A stretch of 64,000 bases of DNA. Source: CBDDHT01 sp965227905. GTDB lineage: Bacteria; Pseudomonadota; Alphaproteobacteria; Rhizobiales; Methyloligellaceae. This document shows positions 1 through 8,329 of the stretch, piece after piece. The stretch's first letter is position 1, and the number at the start of each line of letters is the position of its first letter. A program made the translations under genes and the position numbers. Where the stretch lies: assembly GCA_965227905.1 (NCBI GenBank), contig OZ245780.1, positions 2,108,001 through 2,172,000 of the forward strand. Direction: 5' to 3'. The notes below the pieces were generated by a model that was given only the letters and a program-made list of their open reading frames with translations, had not been told where the DNA came from and made no database searches.

Positions 1-875
1 TAGGCGAGCGACGGTGTCGGAGAGTGGAAGGCGGTGTTCCCCTTGGTGGGTCCTGAGCCTTGTGCATACAGCACGGCCAGTGGTGGCAATCCGCCCAGAG
101 CTGAATGCGGTCTGACGGTGTTGTAATCGGTGCGCCAGCGCGATAATGCCCGGCGGGCGGCCCTGAGACTGTCGAACACCTCCTCATTGAGCAACTCGTC
201 ACGAAGCCGTCCGTTAAAACTCTCGATGAAGGCATTCTGCTGTGGTTTGCCCGGCGCGATGTAATGCCAAGCAACGCCGGTCCGGTTCTGCCACTCAAGG
301 ATCGCTCGGGACGTCAGCTCGCAGCCATTGTCACTGACGATCGTTCGTGGCTTGCCACGGCGGGCTATCAAAGCATCAAGTTCACGCGCAACCCGTGCCC
401 CCGATAGCGATGTGTCCGCTACCAGCGCAAGGCATTCACGGCTGTAATCGTCAATCACTGCCAGGATGCGGAACCGCCGGCTGGCACCGAACACGTCGGA
501 GAGGAAGTCCAGGCTCCAGCGCATGCTCGGGCCAATGGGGATCGGGATCGGCGCCCGGGTTCCCCGCGCGCGCTTGCGCCCACGTCGGCGCGGTACGGCA
601 AGCCGCTCCTCGGCGTAAAGCCGGCGCAGTTTCTTGTGGTTCATTTTGATCCCTTCGCGTTCCAGCATGAGACCGATGCGGCGATAGCCGAACCGGCGCC
701 GCTCAGCCGCCAGCGCACGCATGCGCGCCCGGATCTGTGGGTTGTCGGGGACACGCGCCCGACGCACCGTCTTGGGGTCGACACCGACCAGCCGGCAGGC
801 CCGCCGTTGCGAAAGGGCATATCTTGCCATCGCATCAAGGGCCGCCGCGCGTCGCTCAGCAGGTGTCGTTAGTTC
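1..875 (-). CDS. IS3-family transposase OrfB (DDE catalytic part), last codon cut off
   Basis: The minus-strand frame reads without a stop from the frameshift site to position 1. It encodes the HTH_21-like region (RRRFGYRRIGLML) followed by an integrase core. The catalytic triad is visible as D in SLDFLSD, D in IVSDNGCE and E in FIESFNGRLRDE, with exactly 35 residues between the second D and the E. The C-terminal WRTDYNTVRPHSALG motif is typical of IS3 OrfB. The frame ends ...SLA and then TA?, so the stop codon is completed just outside the window. There is no convincing independent start codon near the 5' end, which supports translation by frameshifting from orfA. Confidence 0.92.
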
Positions 876-1132
876 TTTCCCAGAAGATCTTTCAGCACCA
901 CATTGTCCAGCATCGCGTCCGCCAAAAGCCGCTTCAGGCGGGAATTTTCCGTCTCAAGCGTCTTGAGCTTGCGCGCATCGGACACATCCATGCCGCCGAA
1001 CTTCGCCTTCCATTTGTAGAACGTCCCCTGGCTCACGCCATACTTTCGGCAGACTTCCGCAGTCGCCATCCCGCGCTCCTGCTCGCCAAGGATCGAAATG
1101 ATCTGTTCTTCGCTGAACCGTGACTTCCTCAT
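869..1132 (-). CDS. IS3-family transposase OrfA (helix-turn-helix protein)
   Basis: This 87-residue protein is the DNA-binding first half of the IS407-type transposase. It has the N-terminal helix-turn-helix (MRKSRFSEEQIISIL, then CRKYGVSQGTFYKWK near residues 28-42) and a Leu-rich coiled coil near residues 57-83 that usually mediates multimerisation. The ATG at 1132 follows a GGAGA ribosome-binding site with suitable spacing. The gene stops within the start of the orfB frame. Its last codons contain GGGAAAG in the correct register for -1 slippage, so a fused OrfAB is expected as well as free OrfA. Confidence 0.92.
   Translation of the reverse strand: MRKSRFSEEQIISILGEQERGMATAEVCRKYGVSQGTFYKWKAKFGGMDVSDARKLKTLETENSRLKRLLADAMLDNVVLKDLLGKN
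875..881 (-). promoter_or_regulatory. Predicted -1 ribosomal frameshift heptamer between orfA and orfB
   Basis: On the minus strand the orfA frame reads ctG GGA AAG AAC TAA, which matches the X XXY YYZ slippery pattern as G GGA AAG, with the orfA stop one codon later. Slipping back one base continues directly into the open orfB frame. IS3-family elements are known to make their active transposase this way. Whether this particular heptamer works is inferred. Confidence 0.65.
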
Positions 1133-1291
1133 GTCCGTCTCCTATCGCTGACGGACTCTCCTTTCAAGTGAGGGACCAAACGGGGCTCAGGTCACCCTCA
1201 AAATAGCTCCTAGTGATTAAAGCAGATATTTCGGACTACCTCATCAGGCGCCCATTCAGTGCCAGGAGCAGACATCGGCCTGATGGTGATT

Positions 1292-2671
1292 CTAGTCTTG
1301 TCGCCCTTTTTTCAACTTGCTGATTTTGATCATTGCAAGTGCCGCAAAGGTGCCCTTAGGGAACTGGTCGAGGTAGGCCTGGAACATGGCTGGATCGTTA
1401 GAATCTTTGATGGAACTCCAGAAGGTCATGTCCATCTTTTTTGTCACGACATCTGCCTCACCAACTGTCTTGGTGCTCGGGGCCGGTTTCGGCGGTGAGA
1501 GCTTGGTTGAGGCCGCCGCCGTTAGGCGTTCGAGCCCCGCCTTGCTACCTTCAATAGATGGGTCCAATTCCAGCGCCTTACGGTAGTCTGCAATGGCCTT
1601 CTCTCTCTCTCCCGTCGCCTCGAAAATGTAGCCCCGCGTATCTCGGGCAGATGCATAGTTTGGGTCGAGTTCAACAGCTTTGTTTGCGTCTGGCAGTCCC
1701 TTCTCCGCCTTGCCCCATCTGTAATAGCTCCAAGCGCGATTGTTATGGGCCGATGCATAATTGGGATTGAACTCTATGGCCTTGGAGTAGTCGGCAATGG
1801 CGCGGTCATATTCCTCCTTTTTGCTATATGCGACACCGCGATTGTTGTAGGCATCTGCATCTTTTGGATCGAGCTCTATAGCCTTTGTGGAGTCGGCAAT
1901 GGCACGGTCATATTCCTCCTTTTTGTTATATGAGATACCGCGATTGTAGTAGGAACCTGCATCTTCGGGATCGAGCTCTATAGCCTTAGTGTAGTCGGCA
2001 ATAGCGCGGTCATGTTCTTCCTTTTTGCTATATGCGATACCGCGATTTTGATAGGCATCTGCATCTTTTGGATCGAGCTCTATAGCCTTAGTGTAGTCGG
2101 CAATGGCGCGGTCAAATTCTTCCTTCTTTCTATATGCGTCGCCACGATTGGAGTAGGCCAATGCATGATTGGGATTGAGTTCTATGGCCCTGCCATAGTC
2201 GACAATAGCGCGGTCATGTTCGCCCTTGTCGTAATATGCGCTACCGCGAATAAGGTATGCATCCGCTTCTTTGGGATCGAGCTCTATGATCCTGGCAAAG
2301 TCGACTATAGCGCGGTCATATTCGCCCTTTTCGTAATATGCGCCACCGCGACGATAATAGGCAGCTACACCTTTGGGTTCGAGCTCTATAGTCTTGGTGT
2401 AGTCGGCAATGGCGCGGTCATATTCTTCCTTTTCGTAATATGCGCCACCGCGACTCAAATAGATCACTGCGAGAATTTCGCCGTCAATCGGCTCTCCGAA
2501 AAGGCGCCCACTCTTGATGATCCGCGAACATCCTTTGATGGCGGCCTCAGCGTCACCTTCTAGGCAACCTTCCACATCTTCAGCGCGAAGCACTGCCAAA
2601 TTCGCATCGACTGACCCAAAGAACAGGCCGATCAAAATCACCCAAGTCCAGCGAAAGCCTTTGTCTCTCAT
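1292..2671 (-). CDS. Exported tetratricopeptide-repeat protein
   Basis: A signal peptide (MRDKGFRWTWVILIGLFFG) precedes about nine consecutive 34-residue TPR units with the recurring core DRAIADYTKAIELDPKDADA, spanning roughly residues 60-390. A short C-terminal module (WSSIKDSNDPAMFQAYLDQF...) resembles the W-x-SI-x-DS tail found on many alphaproteobacterial TPR and caspase-like proteins. TPR arrays bind other proteins; the partner is unknown. The start at 2671 was chosen because GGGGGA lies eight bases upstream and the signal peptide begins there; a TTG at 2695 is in frame but less likely. Several repeats are nearly identical in DNA, and the gene appears less GC-rich than its neighbours, so recent internal duplication or transfer is possible. 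It lies next to an IS end. Confidence 0.85.
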   Translation of the reverse strand: MRDKGFRWTWVILIGLFFGSVDANLAVLRAEDVEGCLEGDAEAAIKGCSRIIKSGRLFGEPIDGEILAVIYLSRGGAYYEKEEYDRAIADYTKTIELEPKGVAAYYRRGGAYYEKGEYDRAIVDFARIIELDPKEADAYLIRGSAYYDKGEHDRAIVDYGRAIELNPNHALAYSNRGDAYRKKEEFDRAIADYTKAIELDPKDADAYQNRGIAYSKKEEHDRAIADYTKAIELDPEDAGSYYNRGISYNKKEEYDRAIADSTKAIELDPKDADAYNNRGVAYSKKEEYDRAIADYSKAIEFNPNYASAHNNRAWSYYRWGKAEKGLPDANKAVELDPNYASARDTRGYIFEATGEREKAIADYRKALELDPSIEGSKAGLERLTAAASTKLSPPKPAPSTKTVGEADVVTKKMDMTFWSSIKDSNDPAMFQAYLDQFPKGTFAALAMIKISKLKKGRQD

Positions 2672-2898
2672 CGGAAACATCCCCCAAGAACCCAATTACA
2701 ATTCTATTCTGGATAAGCCGTTTTGCAACTTGCTGTTTTTTTGCCTTGGAGGTTTCGGGTGAGGCCAACCGAAATTTTCGACGGTAGTTGCTAGCACATT
2801 TTCCTCGTGTCGAGCCCAGCTCAGGAACATCTCAATTCAGGTGGTAACCGGACGTGATCCAGTTTGGGTGAATAGGTTCATGTTCAAGAGTAAAGGGC

Positions 2899-3921
2899 TT
2901 AGAGCCGATAAACCCGAGCCGCGGTGTCATGAAAAAGCGCCGCTTTTTCGTGTGCTGAGAAATTCTCCGAAAGCCGTTTGAAAGCGTTCCAGAGGACCGT
3001 GTAGCTGCAACTCACCTTATCGACCGGGAAATTCGATTCGAACATGCAGCGCTCGACGCCGAAACGCTCGATTGTGTGTTCGAAATAGCGGCGTGTTGCG
3101 GTCATCAATTCGAGGCTCGTCGGAGGCTTCGGTCTGTCCTCCCAGCCGAATCCGTTGATATCCATATTGAGTCCGCCCAGCTTGGCCATGACGTTGGGGC
3201 AGGTTGCCAAATCGTCTATTACCGTTCGCCAGACATCGAACACTTCGTCCGTTTTGCCCGCATAGGGGCCGATGCCCAGAGGTCCGCCGAAGTGGTCCAG
3301 GACGATGGTCGTGTCGGGGAAAGCCCGCGCCAGATCTGTCACCTCGGCAATCTGTTCGTGGCAGCACCAAGCTTCGAATGTCAGGTTCCGCGATGCCAGA
3401 TGTTTGAAACCCTGGCGAAAGTCGTCGCGAAGCAATAATCCAGCTGGCGGATTGGTTCGGTGGTTCCGAATGGCGTCATGCTCGTTCCACATGGCGCCCA
3501 GTCTTATGCCGCTGAAGCGGCCCTGGCCGGCTTCGATTTGCCTGTCGAGGATATCGGCTGCCTGGTCTCCAAGCTTCAGGTCAGCTGTTCCGACGATGCC
3601 ATTCGCGATCTTGGTCGTGCCTTCAGCGCCTGATGCTGCTGCCTGGGTCATCTCGGCGACTGCCTCGCACTCGCCGATACACCGGAAAGCCTCCGGCCCA
3701 TCCAGTTTGAAGAAAGCGCCGCATTCGATGAAGACAGTCGAAACGATATTGTGCCCGCCGGCAAGGTCATCGCGAAACTCATCCATCAAATATTGCGTCT
3801 GAACGCTGTTGACCCGTCCGGTCCAGAGATGGTGGTGCGGGTCGCAAATCGGCAGTTCGGGTTCAAGGGCTTGTTCCTGGGTGAGAGCGAGCCAGTCCTG
3901 ATTTGTCGATTGCGTGACCAT
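2899..3921 (-). CDS. Amidohydrolase (2-pyrone-4,6-dicarboxylate lactonase-like, COG3618)
   Basis: The 340-residue protein has the amidohydrolase-2 TIM-barrel signature, beginning with the metal ligands in ICDPHHHLW near residue 26. Later conserved elements include IVLDHFGGP and the terminal strand motif ERCMFESNFPVDK, which holds the catalytic Asp-type region. The family hydrolyses lactones such as 2-pyrone-4,6-dicarboxylate, or sugar lactones; the substrate here is unknown. It is the last gene of a minus-strand run. The start ATG at 3921 lies seven bases after the stop of the ProC-like gene, whose last codons (AAGGAA) can serve as its ribosome-binding site, so the two are probably translationally coupled. 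Confidence 0.85.
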   Translation of the reverse strand: MVTQSTNQDWLALTQEQALEPELPICDPHHHLWTGRVNSVQTQYLMDEFRDDLAGGHNIVSTVFIECGAFFKLDGPEAFRCIGECEAVAEMTQAAASGAEGTTKIANGIVGTADLKLGDQAADILDRQIEAGQGRFSGIRLGAMWNEHDAIRNHRTNPPAGLLLRDDFRQGFKHLASRNLTFEAWCCHEQIAEVTDLARAFPDTTIVLDHFGGPLGIGPYAGKTDEVFDVWRTVIDDLATCPNVMAKLGGLNMDINGFGWEDRPKPPTSLELMTATRRYFEHTIERFGVERCMFESNFPVDKVSCSYTVLWNAFKRLSENFSAHEKAALFHDTAARVYRL

Positions 3922-3927
3922 CGGTGT

Positions 3928-4764
3928 TTATTCCTTGTCGTCGCGGCTTTCCGATGAACGCGCTCGGATACTATCTTCGCGTGCTTGCGTCGCAGCGATC
4001 ATCTCGGCAACAGCCGACTGCAATGGCTTGGTGAGCGTCTGCAGAGCCATCTCCGTCGTACCGCCACCCGTTGCTGCCTCGTCTGCAATCTCCTGAGGGG
4101 TCATGCCATTCTCGATGAGCTGGGCCGTCGCGAAGAAGGTTTCGCCCGCGAGCCGATAGAGGTCGGTCTGGCTGACATCCGTTGCCTTGCCCGACGAGAC
4201 ACTCACGAGGATGTTCATGAAATGGGCAAAAACCGCGGGCCCGCACCCTGTGAGATTACACACGATCCGCATGTCCGTTTCGGTCATCCGGTAAGGCATG
4301 GCAAAGGGACGGATGAAGGCTTCCACTTTCGAGACATCATCTTCTGACGCGCGAGGGCCAGCAGTCACAATCGATACGCCGCGCCCGATGCAATGCGCCA
4401 TGGACGGGATGATTTTAACGACCGGGGACTCGACGAGATCGCCGACCGCGTCGACAGGAACGCCGTTCGTAATGCACACCAGGATCTTGTCGGCCGTGAA
4501 ATGCGGTGCCAATTCGTGCACGACATCGAGATAGGGGAGGGGTGGCACACAGACGAAGACGAGATCATTTTGCGTCACGACTTCGGCCGGCTCCCGGATG
4601 TCTAGCGAGGGATGTGCGCCGGCAAGCTGTGCAAGGACGTCTTTGTTTCGGCTGGCGGCGCTGAGCCGATAAGCGTTTGGGTCGCCGAATTCGTAATGGG
4701 CGTTGATGAGCATGCCACCCATCGCACCGATACCGATGAGCCCGACCTGACACGCATCCGACAT
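3928..4764 (-). CDS. NAD(P)-dependent reductase of the pyrroline-5-carboxylate reductase type (ProC-like)
   Basis: The 278-residue protein starts with a Rossmann motif (VGLIGIGAMGGML, residues 7-19). The second half has ProC-like landmarks: LTGCGPAVFAHFM corresponds to the SGSGPAY region, and ATGGGTTEMAL to the PGGTT substrate loop. True ProC reduces pyrroline-5-carboxylate to proline. The changes in both motifs and the placement between a D-2-hydroxyacid dehydrogenase and a lactonase-like amidohydrolase suggest a different imine or ketone substrate. It could alternatively be annotated as an NAD-binding phosphogluconate dehydrogenase-like protein. The gene is 24 bases downstream of the dehydrogenase gene. 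Confidence 0.75.
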   Translation of the reverse strand: MSDACQVGLIGIGAMGGMLINAHYEFGDPNAYRLSAASRNKDVLAQLAGAHPSLDIREPAEVVTQNDLVFVCVPPLPYLDVVHELAPHFTADKILVCITNGVPVDAVGDLVESPVVKIIPSMAHCIGRGVSIVTAGPRASEDDVSKVEAFIRPFAMPYRMTETDMRIVCNLTGCGPAVFAHFMNILVSVSSGKATDVSQTDLYRLAGETFFATAQLIENGMTPQEIADEAATGGGTTEMALQTLTKPLQSAVAEMIAATQAREDSIRARSSESRDDKE

Positions 4765-4788
4765 GTTTCGCCCTCTTGGGTTGACCGG

Positions 4789-5745
4789 TTAGTAGCCCCG
4801 TTCGAAATCGACCTGATTAAGCATGGCCTCATTCGCGAGGAAGCGCCGTGCATTCTCTACGACGACTTCCGCGACCAACGTGTCGCGATCGGGGTGCAGG
4901 CCGCCGAGATGCGGCAGTACCGTGATGCCTTCAGTGGTCCAGAATGCATGATCTTCCGGAAGCGGTTCGGTTCGGAAGACATCGAGGACCGCACCGGCGA
5001 TGGTGCCGCTTTTGACGGCTGCCACGAGGTCGTCGTCGACGACCGATGCGCCGCGTCCGAAATTGAGCAGATAGGCGCTGCTCTTCATTTGGGCGAGGCG
5101 TGTCGCATCCATGAAATTGTCGGTTTCCGCCGTCAGCGGAAGCAGGAGCAAAACGAAATCCGATTGTGCGAGAACAGTCTCGGTCGCTTCGGGCGCATGA
5201 ACTTCGTCCACATGCGCAACGGGTCCCGGACTGCGCTTGGTTCCGACAACGCGGATCTCGAGCGCCTCGGCCTTGCGCGCGACTTCCTGGCCGATGGCAC
5301 CCAGCCCCAGAATGCCGAGGGTCTTGCCGGCGAGGGGCTCGGAAACCTTTCGTTCCCAGCGCCGTTCGGCTTGGGCGAACGCAAAGGGGACGAACGGTTT
5401 CGTCAGGTGAAACAGGGCGGCCAGGATGTTTTCCGGCATCTGAATTCTGTGCGAGCCCTGCGCGGCCGTCATGACGAAGCGGTCGTTGACGTCGTCCCGG
5501 GTCAGCCAGTCGTCGACGCCGGCCGAGAGTGTCTGCAGCCAGGAGAGCCTTGGCATGGTGTCCAGAGCACCGGCTGGCGGTTTCCAGCCGACGAAGGCCT
5601 CGACACGCGCGAGATCGTCCGATCCCGGCATGTCATCGGGTGTCGCACACAGGATCTCAAGTTGGTTTGAGAGACCGGCATCGGTGAGGGCGCGCGCGTA
5701 GATGCCTGCGTCCTTCGAGAGGATCAGAAGAAGTTTTTTTGTCAC
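4789..5745 (-). CDS. D-2-hydroxyacid dehydrogenase
   Basis: The 318-residue protein fits the D-isomer specific 2-hydroxyacid dehydrogenase family. The nucleotide-binding motif GKTLGILGLGAIGQEVA lies near the centre of the chain. It is followed by the catalytic-domain landmarks NFGRGASVVDDDLVAA, GAVLDVFRTEPLPEDHAFW and the His-containing VLPHLGG, which supply the Arg/Glu/His set. The family interconverts 2-ketoacids and D-2-hydroxyacids with NAD(P)H. GxGxxG followed by K/R residues (TKRSPG) would favour NADP, as in GhrA-like glyoxylate/hydroxypyruvate reductases; this is inference. It begins five bases after the TerB-like gene, implying one transcript. Confidence 0.88.
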   Translation of the reverse strand: MTKKLLLILSKDAGIYARALTDAGLSNQLEILCATPDDMPGSDDLARVEAFVGWKPPAGALDTMPRLSWLQTLSAGVDDWLTRDDVNDRFVMTAAQGSHRIQMPENILAALFHLTKPFVPFAFAQAERRWERKVSEPLAGKTLGILGLGAIGQEVARKAEALEIRVVGTKRSPGPVAHVDEVHAPEATETVLAQSDFVLLLLPLTAETDNFMDATRLAQMKSSAYLLNFGRGASVVDDDLVAAVKSGTIAGAVLDVFRTEPLPEDHAFWTTEGITVLPHLGGLHPDRDTLVAEVVVENARRFLANEAMLNQVDFERGY

Positions 5746-5749
5746 GCGT

Positions 5750-6148
5750 TTATTCGCCTGTCAGGGATGAGAGATCTTCGAGAATGGCGTTGTAGTGGAT
5801 TTCCGGAATTTTCATCGCGGCAGCAAAGTCTTTTAGCTTCTTGCGCTCGCGTGCAGAGACGCGCTCATCGGCCAGCAAGACCAGATAGGCTGCACGCAGG
5901 ATCGTTTCCTTGGCCTTCACGTCGATACTCTGGCAGGCGGCGGCAAGCTCCGAGGCGAATTTCGTCGGCGATTTGGCGCGATGATCGGCGACGACCGCAA
6001 CCTCTAGCTCGCCGATTTCCTTGCCGGTAATCTGATTGTAGATCCGGCAAATCGTTTCCTGCTCGCTATTGTCGAGCGTTCCATCGGCGGCCCCCATGGA
6101 GACCATGGCCTGCAGGATCAGTCCTTTGTGTTGCTTCTCTTCCGTCAT
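5750..6148 (-). CDS. TerB-family protein
   Basis: This roughly 132-residue helical protein carries two acidic helix-loop segments typical of TerB-like domains: MGAADGTLDNSEQETI near residues 18-33 and LADERVSARERKKLKDFA in the C-terminal half. TerB domains bind divalent metal and are found in tellurite-resistance and membrane-associated proteins, but the function of stand-alone copies is generally unknown. The start at 6148 (MTEEKQ) matches the usual beginning of the domain; an in-frame start at 6220 would add 24 residues without recognisable features. It sits between the S9 peptidase and the dehydrogenase genes. Confidence 0.72.
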   Translation of the reverse strand: MTEEKQHKGLILQAMVSMGAADGTLDNSEQETICRIYNQITGKEIGELEVAVVADHRAKSPTKFASELAAACQSIDVKAKETILRAAYLVLLADERVSARERKKLKDFAAAMKIPEIHYNAILEDLSSLTGE

Positions 6149-6250
6149 CTTGGGTCGGGCCCTGAAACTTGGCTCAAACAGCGCAGGAATAGTGAGACCA
6201 TCCAGCCCGCCGCTCGTCAAGGCCCTGTGCCAATCGGCGTGCCGGTTGAT

Positions 6251-8221
6251 CTAACCCTTCTCGGCCAGGGCTTTGAGTGCTTCACTCAGACCGGGGATGT
6301 CTTCCGCGCCCTCGCGAACTTCCAGACTGGACCCCTCGAGATCGTCGCCAAAGCGCTCTGCGCCGCCACCGAGATGCACGGCAAGGAAGGCCTCGGCCGC
6401 AGCATGGAAGGACATCCGGTTCTCCGGCCGCGCGAATCCGTGCCCTTCATCCGGATACAGGATGTAGGTCACGGGCAGCCCTTTGTCCGTCATCGCCTGG
6501 ACGATCTGATCCGATTCGGCCTGTTTCACTCGAGGATCATTGGCGCCCTGTCCGATCAACAGCGGCTTCGTGATGGCATCGGCCTTGTGGACAGGCGAGC
6601 GCGCCTGCAGCAGCGCTTTGCCTTCCTCCGTGCGGGGGTCTCCCACACGGCGTGCGAACGTCTCGAAGAAAGACGTCCAGTAGGGCGGGATCGTCTCCAG
6701 CAGCGTCTCGAGGTTCGACGGGCCGACAATGTCGACGCCGCAGGCGAATTTCTCGGGCGTGAATGTCAGCCCCACAAGCGTCGCGTAGCCTCCATACGAT
6801 CCGCCCATAATGGCGATCTTATCGGGATCGGCGATCCCTTCGGCGATGGCCCAATCGACGGCATCGATCAAGTCGTCGTGCATCTTGCCAGCCCATTCCA
6901 GGTCGGCGGCATTCAAAAACGACTTTCCGAAACCGACCGAACCCCGATAGTTGACCGAAAGAACCGCATAACCGCGGTCGGCAAGCCATTGATGGGCTGG
7001 GTTGAAGCCATAGCCATCGCGCGCCCACGGTCCGCCATGAACCAACAAAACCATCGGTCTTGGCTTTTCCGGGCGCGATGCGCCCTCGCTCGTGCTGCAT
7101 TGCGGGAGGGTGAGATAACTAACCAGGCCTAAGCCATCACGCGCCGAGATCGTGATCGGATGCATGGGGGCCAGCGGGGCGTCGGCAAGCTCAGGGCGGC
7201 TATCGAACAGCTCGCTGAGCGACCGGGTCTCGCGGTCATAGAGATAGAATGTTTCGGGGCGTTCGGCCGCTGCGGCCGATACGATCCAGTGCTTGTCTTC
7301 CTTCGTCCGGTTTTGCAGCGCGATCTCGCCAGGAAGCTCGGATTTGAGAAAGTCCAGATCCTTGCCGACCTGGCCGTCGAGCGCAGTCCACTCGCGCATT
7401 TCATGGTTCACTGCAAAGGCTTCGATCTCGTAGGTGGTCGGATGCTGGAGGACATTGGAAATGTCGGCGCGGTCCGACTCGGCAATGACGGTGGTGTCGC
7501 CCGTCGCCAGCGTCATGCGGGTGAGGGCGGCCATATCGCGGCCTCGCGAATCTCTCAGGTAAAGATCGTCTCCGGATGCGTCGAAACCAAAGAGGCCTGT
7601 CGCCAGATCGTCTTCATGTGCGATGCGCATGAAGGGCGCCCATTCGCCATTCTCGATCTTGTATATTTCTCGCCCGCCCTCTTTCTCCAATGTCCGCACA
7701 CCAATCCGTAGATTGAGACTGCGGTCGAGTGCGACGCCGCCGAATTCCCGATCGTTTTCGAAGACAAGTTCGCGCTCACCGGTCACCAGATCGACCTTGT
7801 ACAAGTCGTGCCAGCGTGGGTCCCGGTCGTTGATACTGAGCATCACGGTTGTTGGCGATGACCAGCTCATGCCCTCGAACTGTGCATGAATATCCTTGAG
7901 CGGCGTCAGGTCGACCGGGCTGCCGCCCTCGGCTGAGACGGAATAAACGTGCCAGTCTTCATCGCCTGCCGTATCTTGTGCGTAGAGGAGATGCGAAGCG
8001 TTGCGCGCCCAGAACGAAAAGCGTATGCCGCGACCGCGATCATCGGTGACTGGACGGGCCGCACCAAGGTCGCCGACCGGGGCGACCCAGATGTTGAGCA
8101 CGTCATTGTGTGGGGCAAGCCAGGACAGGAGCTTGCCGTCCGGGCTAATCTGGCATTGCGCCCGCGTCGGATTGCCGAAGAGTTTTTGGCGCGGGATGAG
8201 GGAAATGGTCTTGGCTGACAT
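6251..8221 (-). CDS. S9-family serine peptidase (prolyl oligopeptidase / acylaminoacyl-peptidase type)
   Basis: The 656-residue protein has an N-terminal beta-propeller region (repeated WARNASHLLYA- and DEDWHVYS-like blades) and a C-terminal alpha/beta hydrolase domain. The catalytic triad can be placed: Ser475 in GGSYGGYATL, Asp562 in GANDPRV and His594 in DEGHGF. The oxyanion-hole segment VHGGPWARD is also present. Family members cleave short peptides in the cytoplasm, and no signal peptide is seen. The extra C-terminal tail after the hydrolase fold (about 45 residues, acidic) is not part of the usual domain. It is the first gene of the minus-strand run and is divergent from the ELM1-like gene. 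Confidence 0.92.
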   Translation of the reverse strand: MSAKTISLIPRQKLFGNPTRAQCQISPDGKLLSWLAPHNDVLNIWVAPVGDLGAARPVTDDRGRGIRFSFWARNASHLLYAQDTAGDEDWHVYSVSAEGGSPVDLTPLKDIHAQFEGMSWSSPTTVMLSINDRDPRWHDLYKVDLVTGERELVFENDREFGGVALDRSLNLRIGVRTLEKEGGREIYKIENGEWAPFMRIAHEDDLATGLFGFDASGDDLYLRDSRGRDMAALTRMTLATGDTTVIAESDRADISNVLQHPTTYEIEAFAVNHEMREWTALDGQVGKDLDFLKSELPGEIALQNRTKEDKHWIVSAAAAERPETFYLYDRETRSLSELFDSRPELADAPLAPMHPITISARDGLGLVSYLTLPQCSTSEGASRPEKPRPMVLLVHGGPWARDGYGFNPAHQWLADRGYAVLSVNYRGSVGFGKSFLNAADLEWAGKMHDDLIDAVDWAIAEGIADPDKIAIMGGSYGGYATLVGLTFTPEKFACGVDIVGPSNLETLLETIPPYWTSFFETFARRVGDPRTEEGKALLQARSPVHKADAITKPLLIGQGANDPRVKQAESDQIVQAMTDKGLPVTYILYPDEGHGFARPENRMSFHAAAEAFLAVHLGGGAERFGDDLEGSSLEVREGAEDIPGLSEALKALAEKG

Positions 8222-8329
8222 TCGACTGAGAACTCCGTCGCGGGCTTGCTATGCATTTGGACCGACATATGGCGGTGGGCCGGCCGATCGTCCAGTGGTG
8301 AATTGCCTCTCCTTGGAGGTGGCGACGCT

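Larger units (their letters stand above)
1..1194 (-). mobile_element. IS3-family (IS407-type) insertion sequence, 3' part cut by window edge
   Basis: The two-gene arrangement orfA/orfB on the minus strand, a DD35E transposase and a TGACCTGAGCC-type end fit the IS407 group of the IS3 family. The inner end, read outward-in on the minus strand, starts at 1194 with TGACCTGAGCCCCG. The opposite end lies left of position 1, because the orfB reading frame runs off the window edge within its last codon. The target duplication therefore cannot be checked here. No internal stop or deletion is visible, so the copy may be intact. Confidence 0.9.

Noticed and set aside
2012..2563. A long plus-strand frame of 183 codons opposite the TPR gene
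   Set aside because: It is the mirror of the repeated TPR DNA; the hydrophobic repeats come from the complement of DRAI/ELDP codons.
4612..5670. A 352-codon plus-strand frame opposite the reductase and dehydrogenase genes
   Set aside because: It overlaps two clear minus-strand enzymes and has no recognisable domain.
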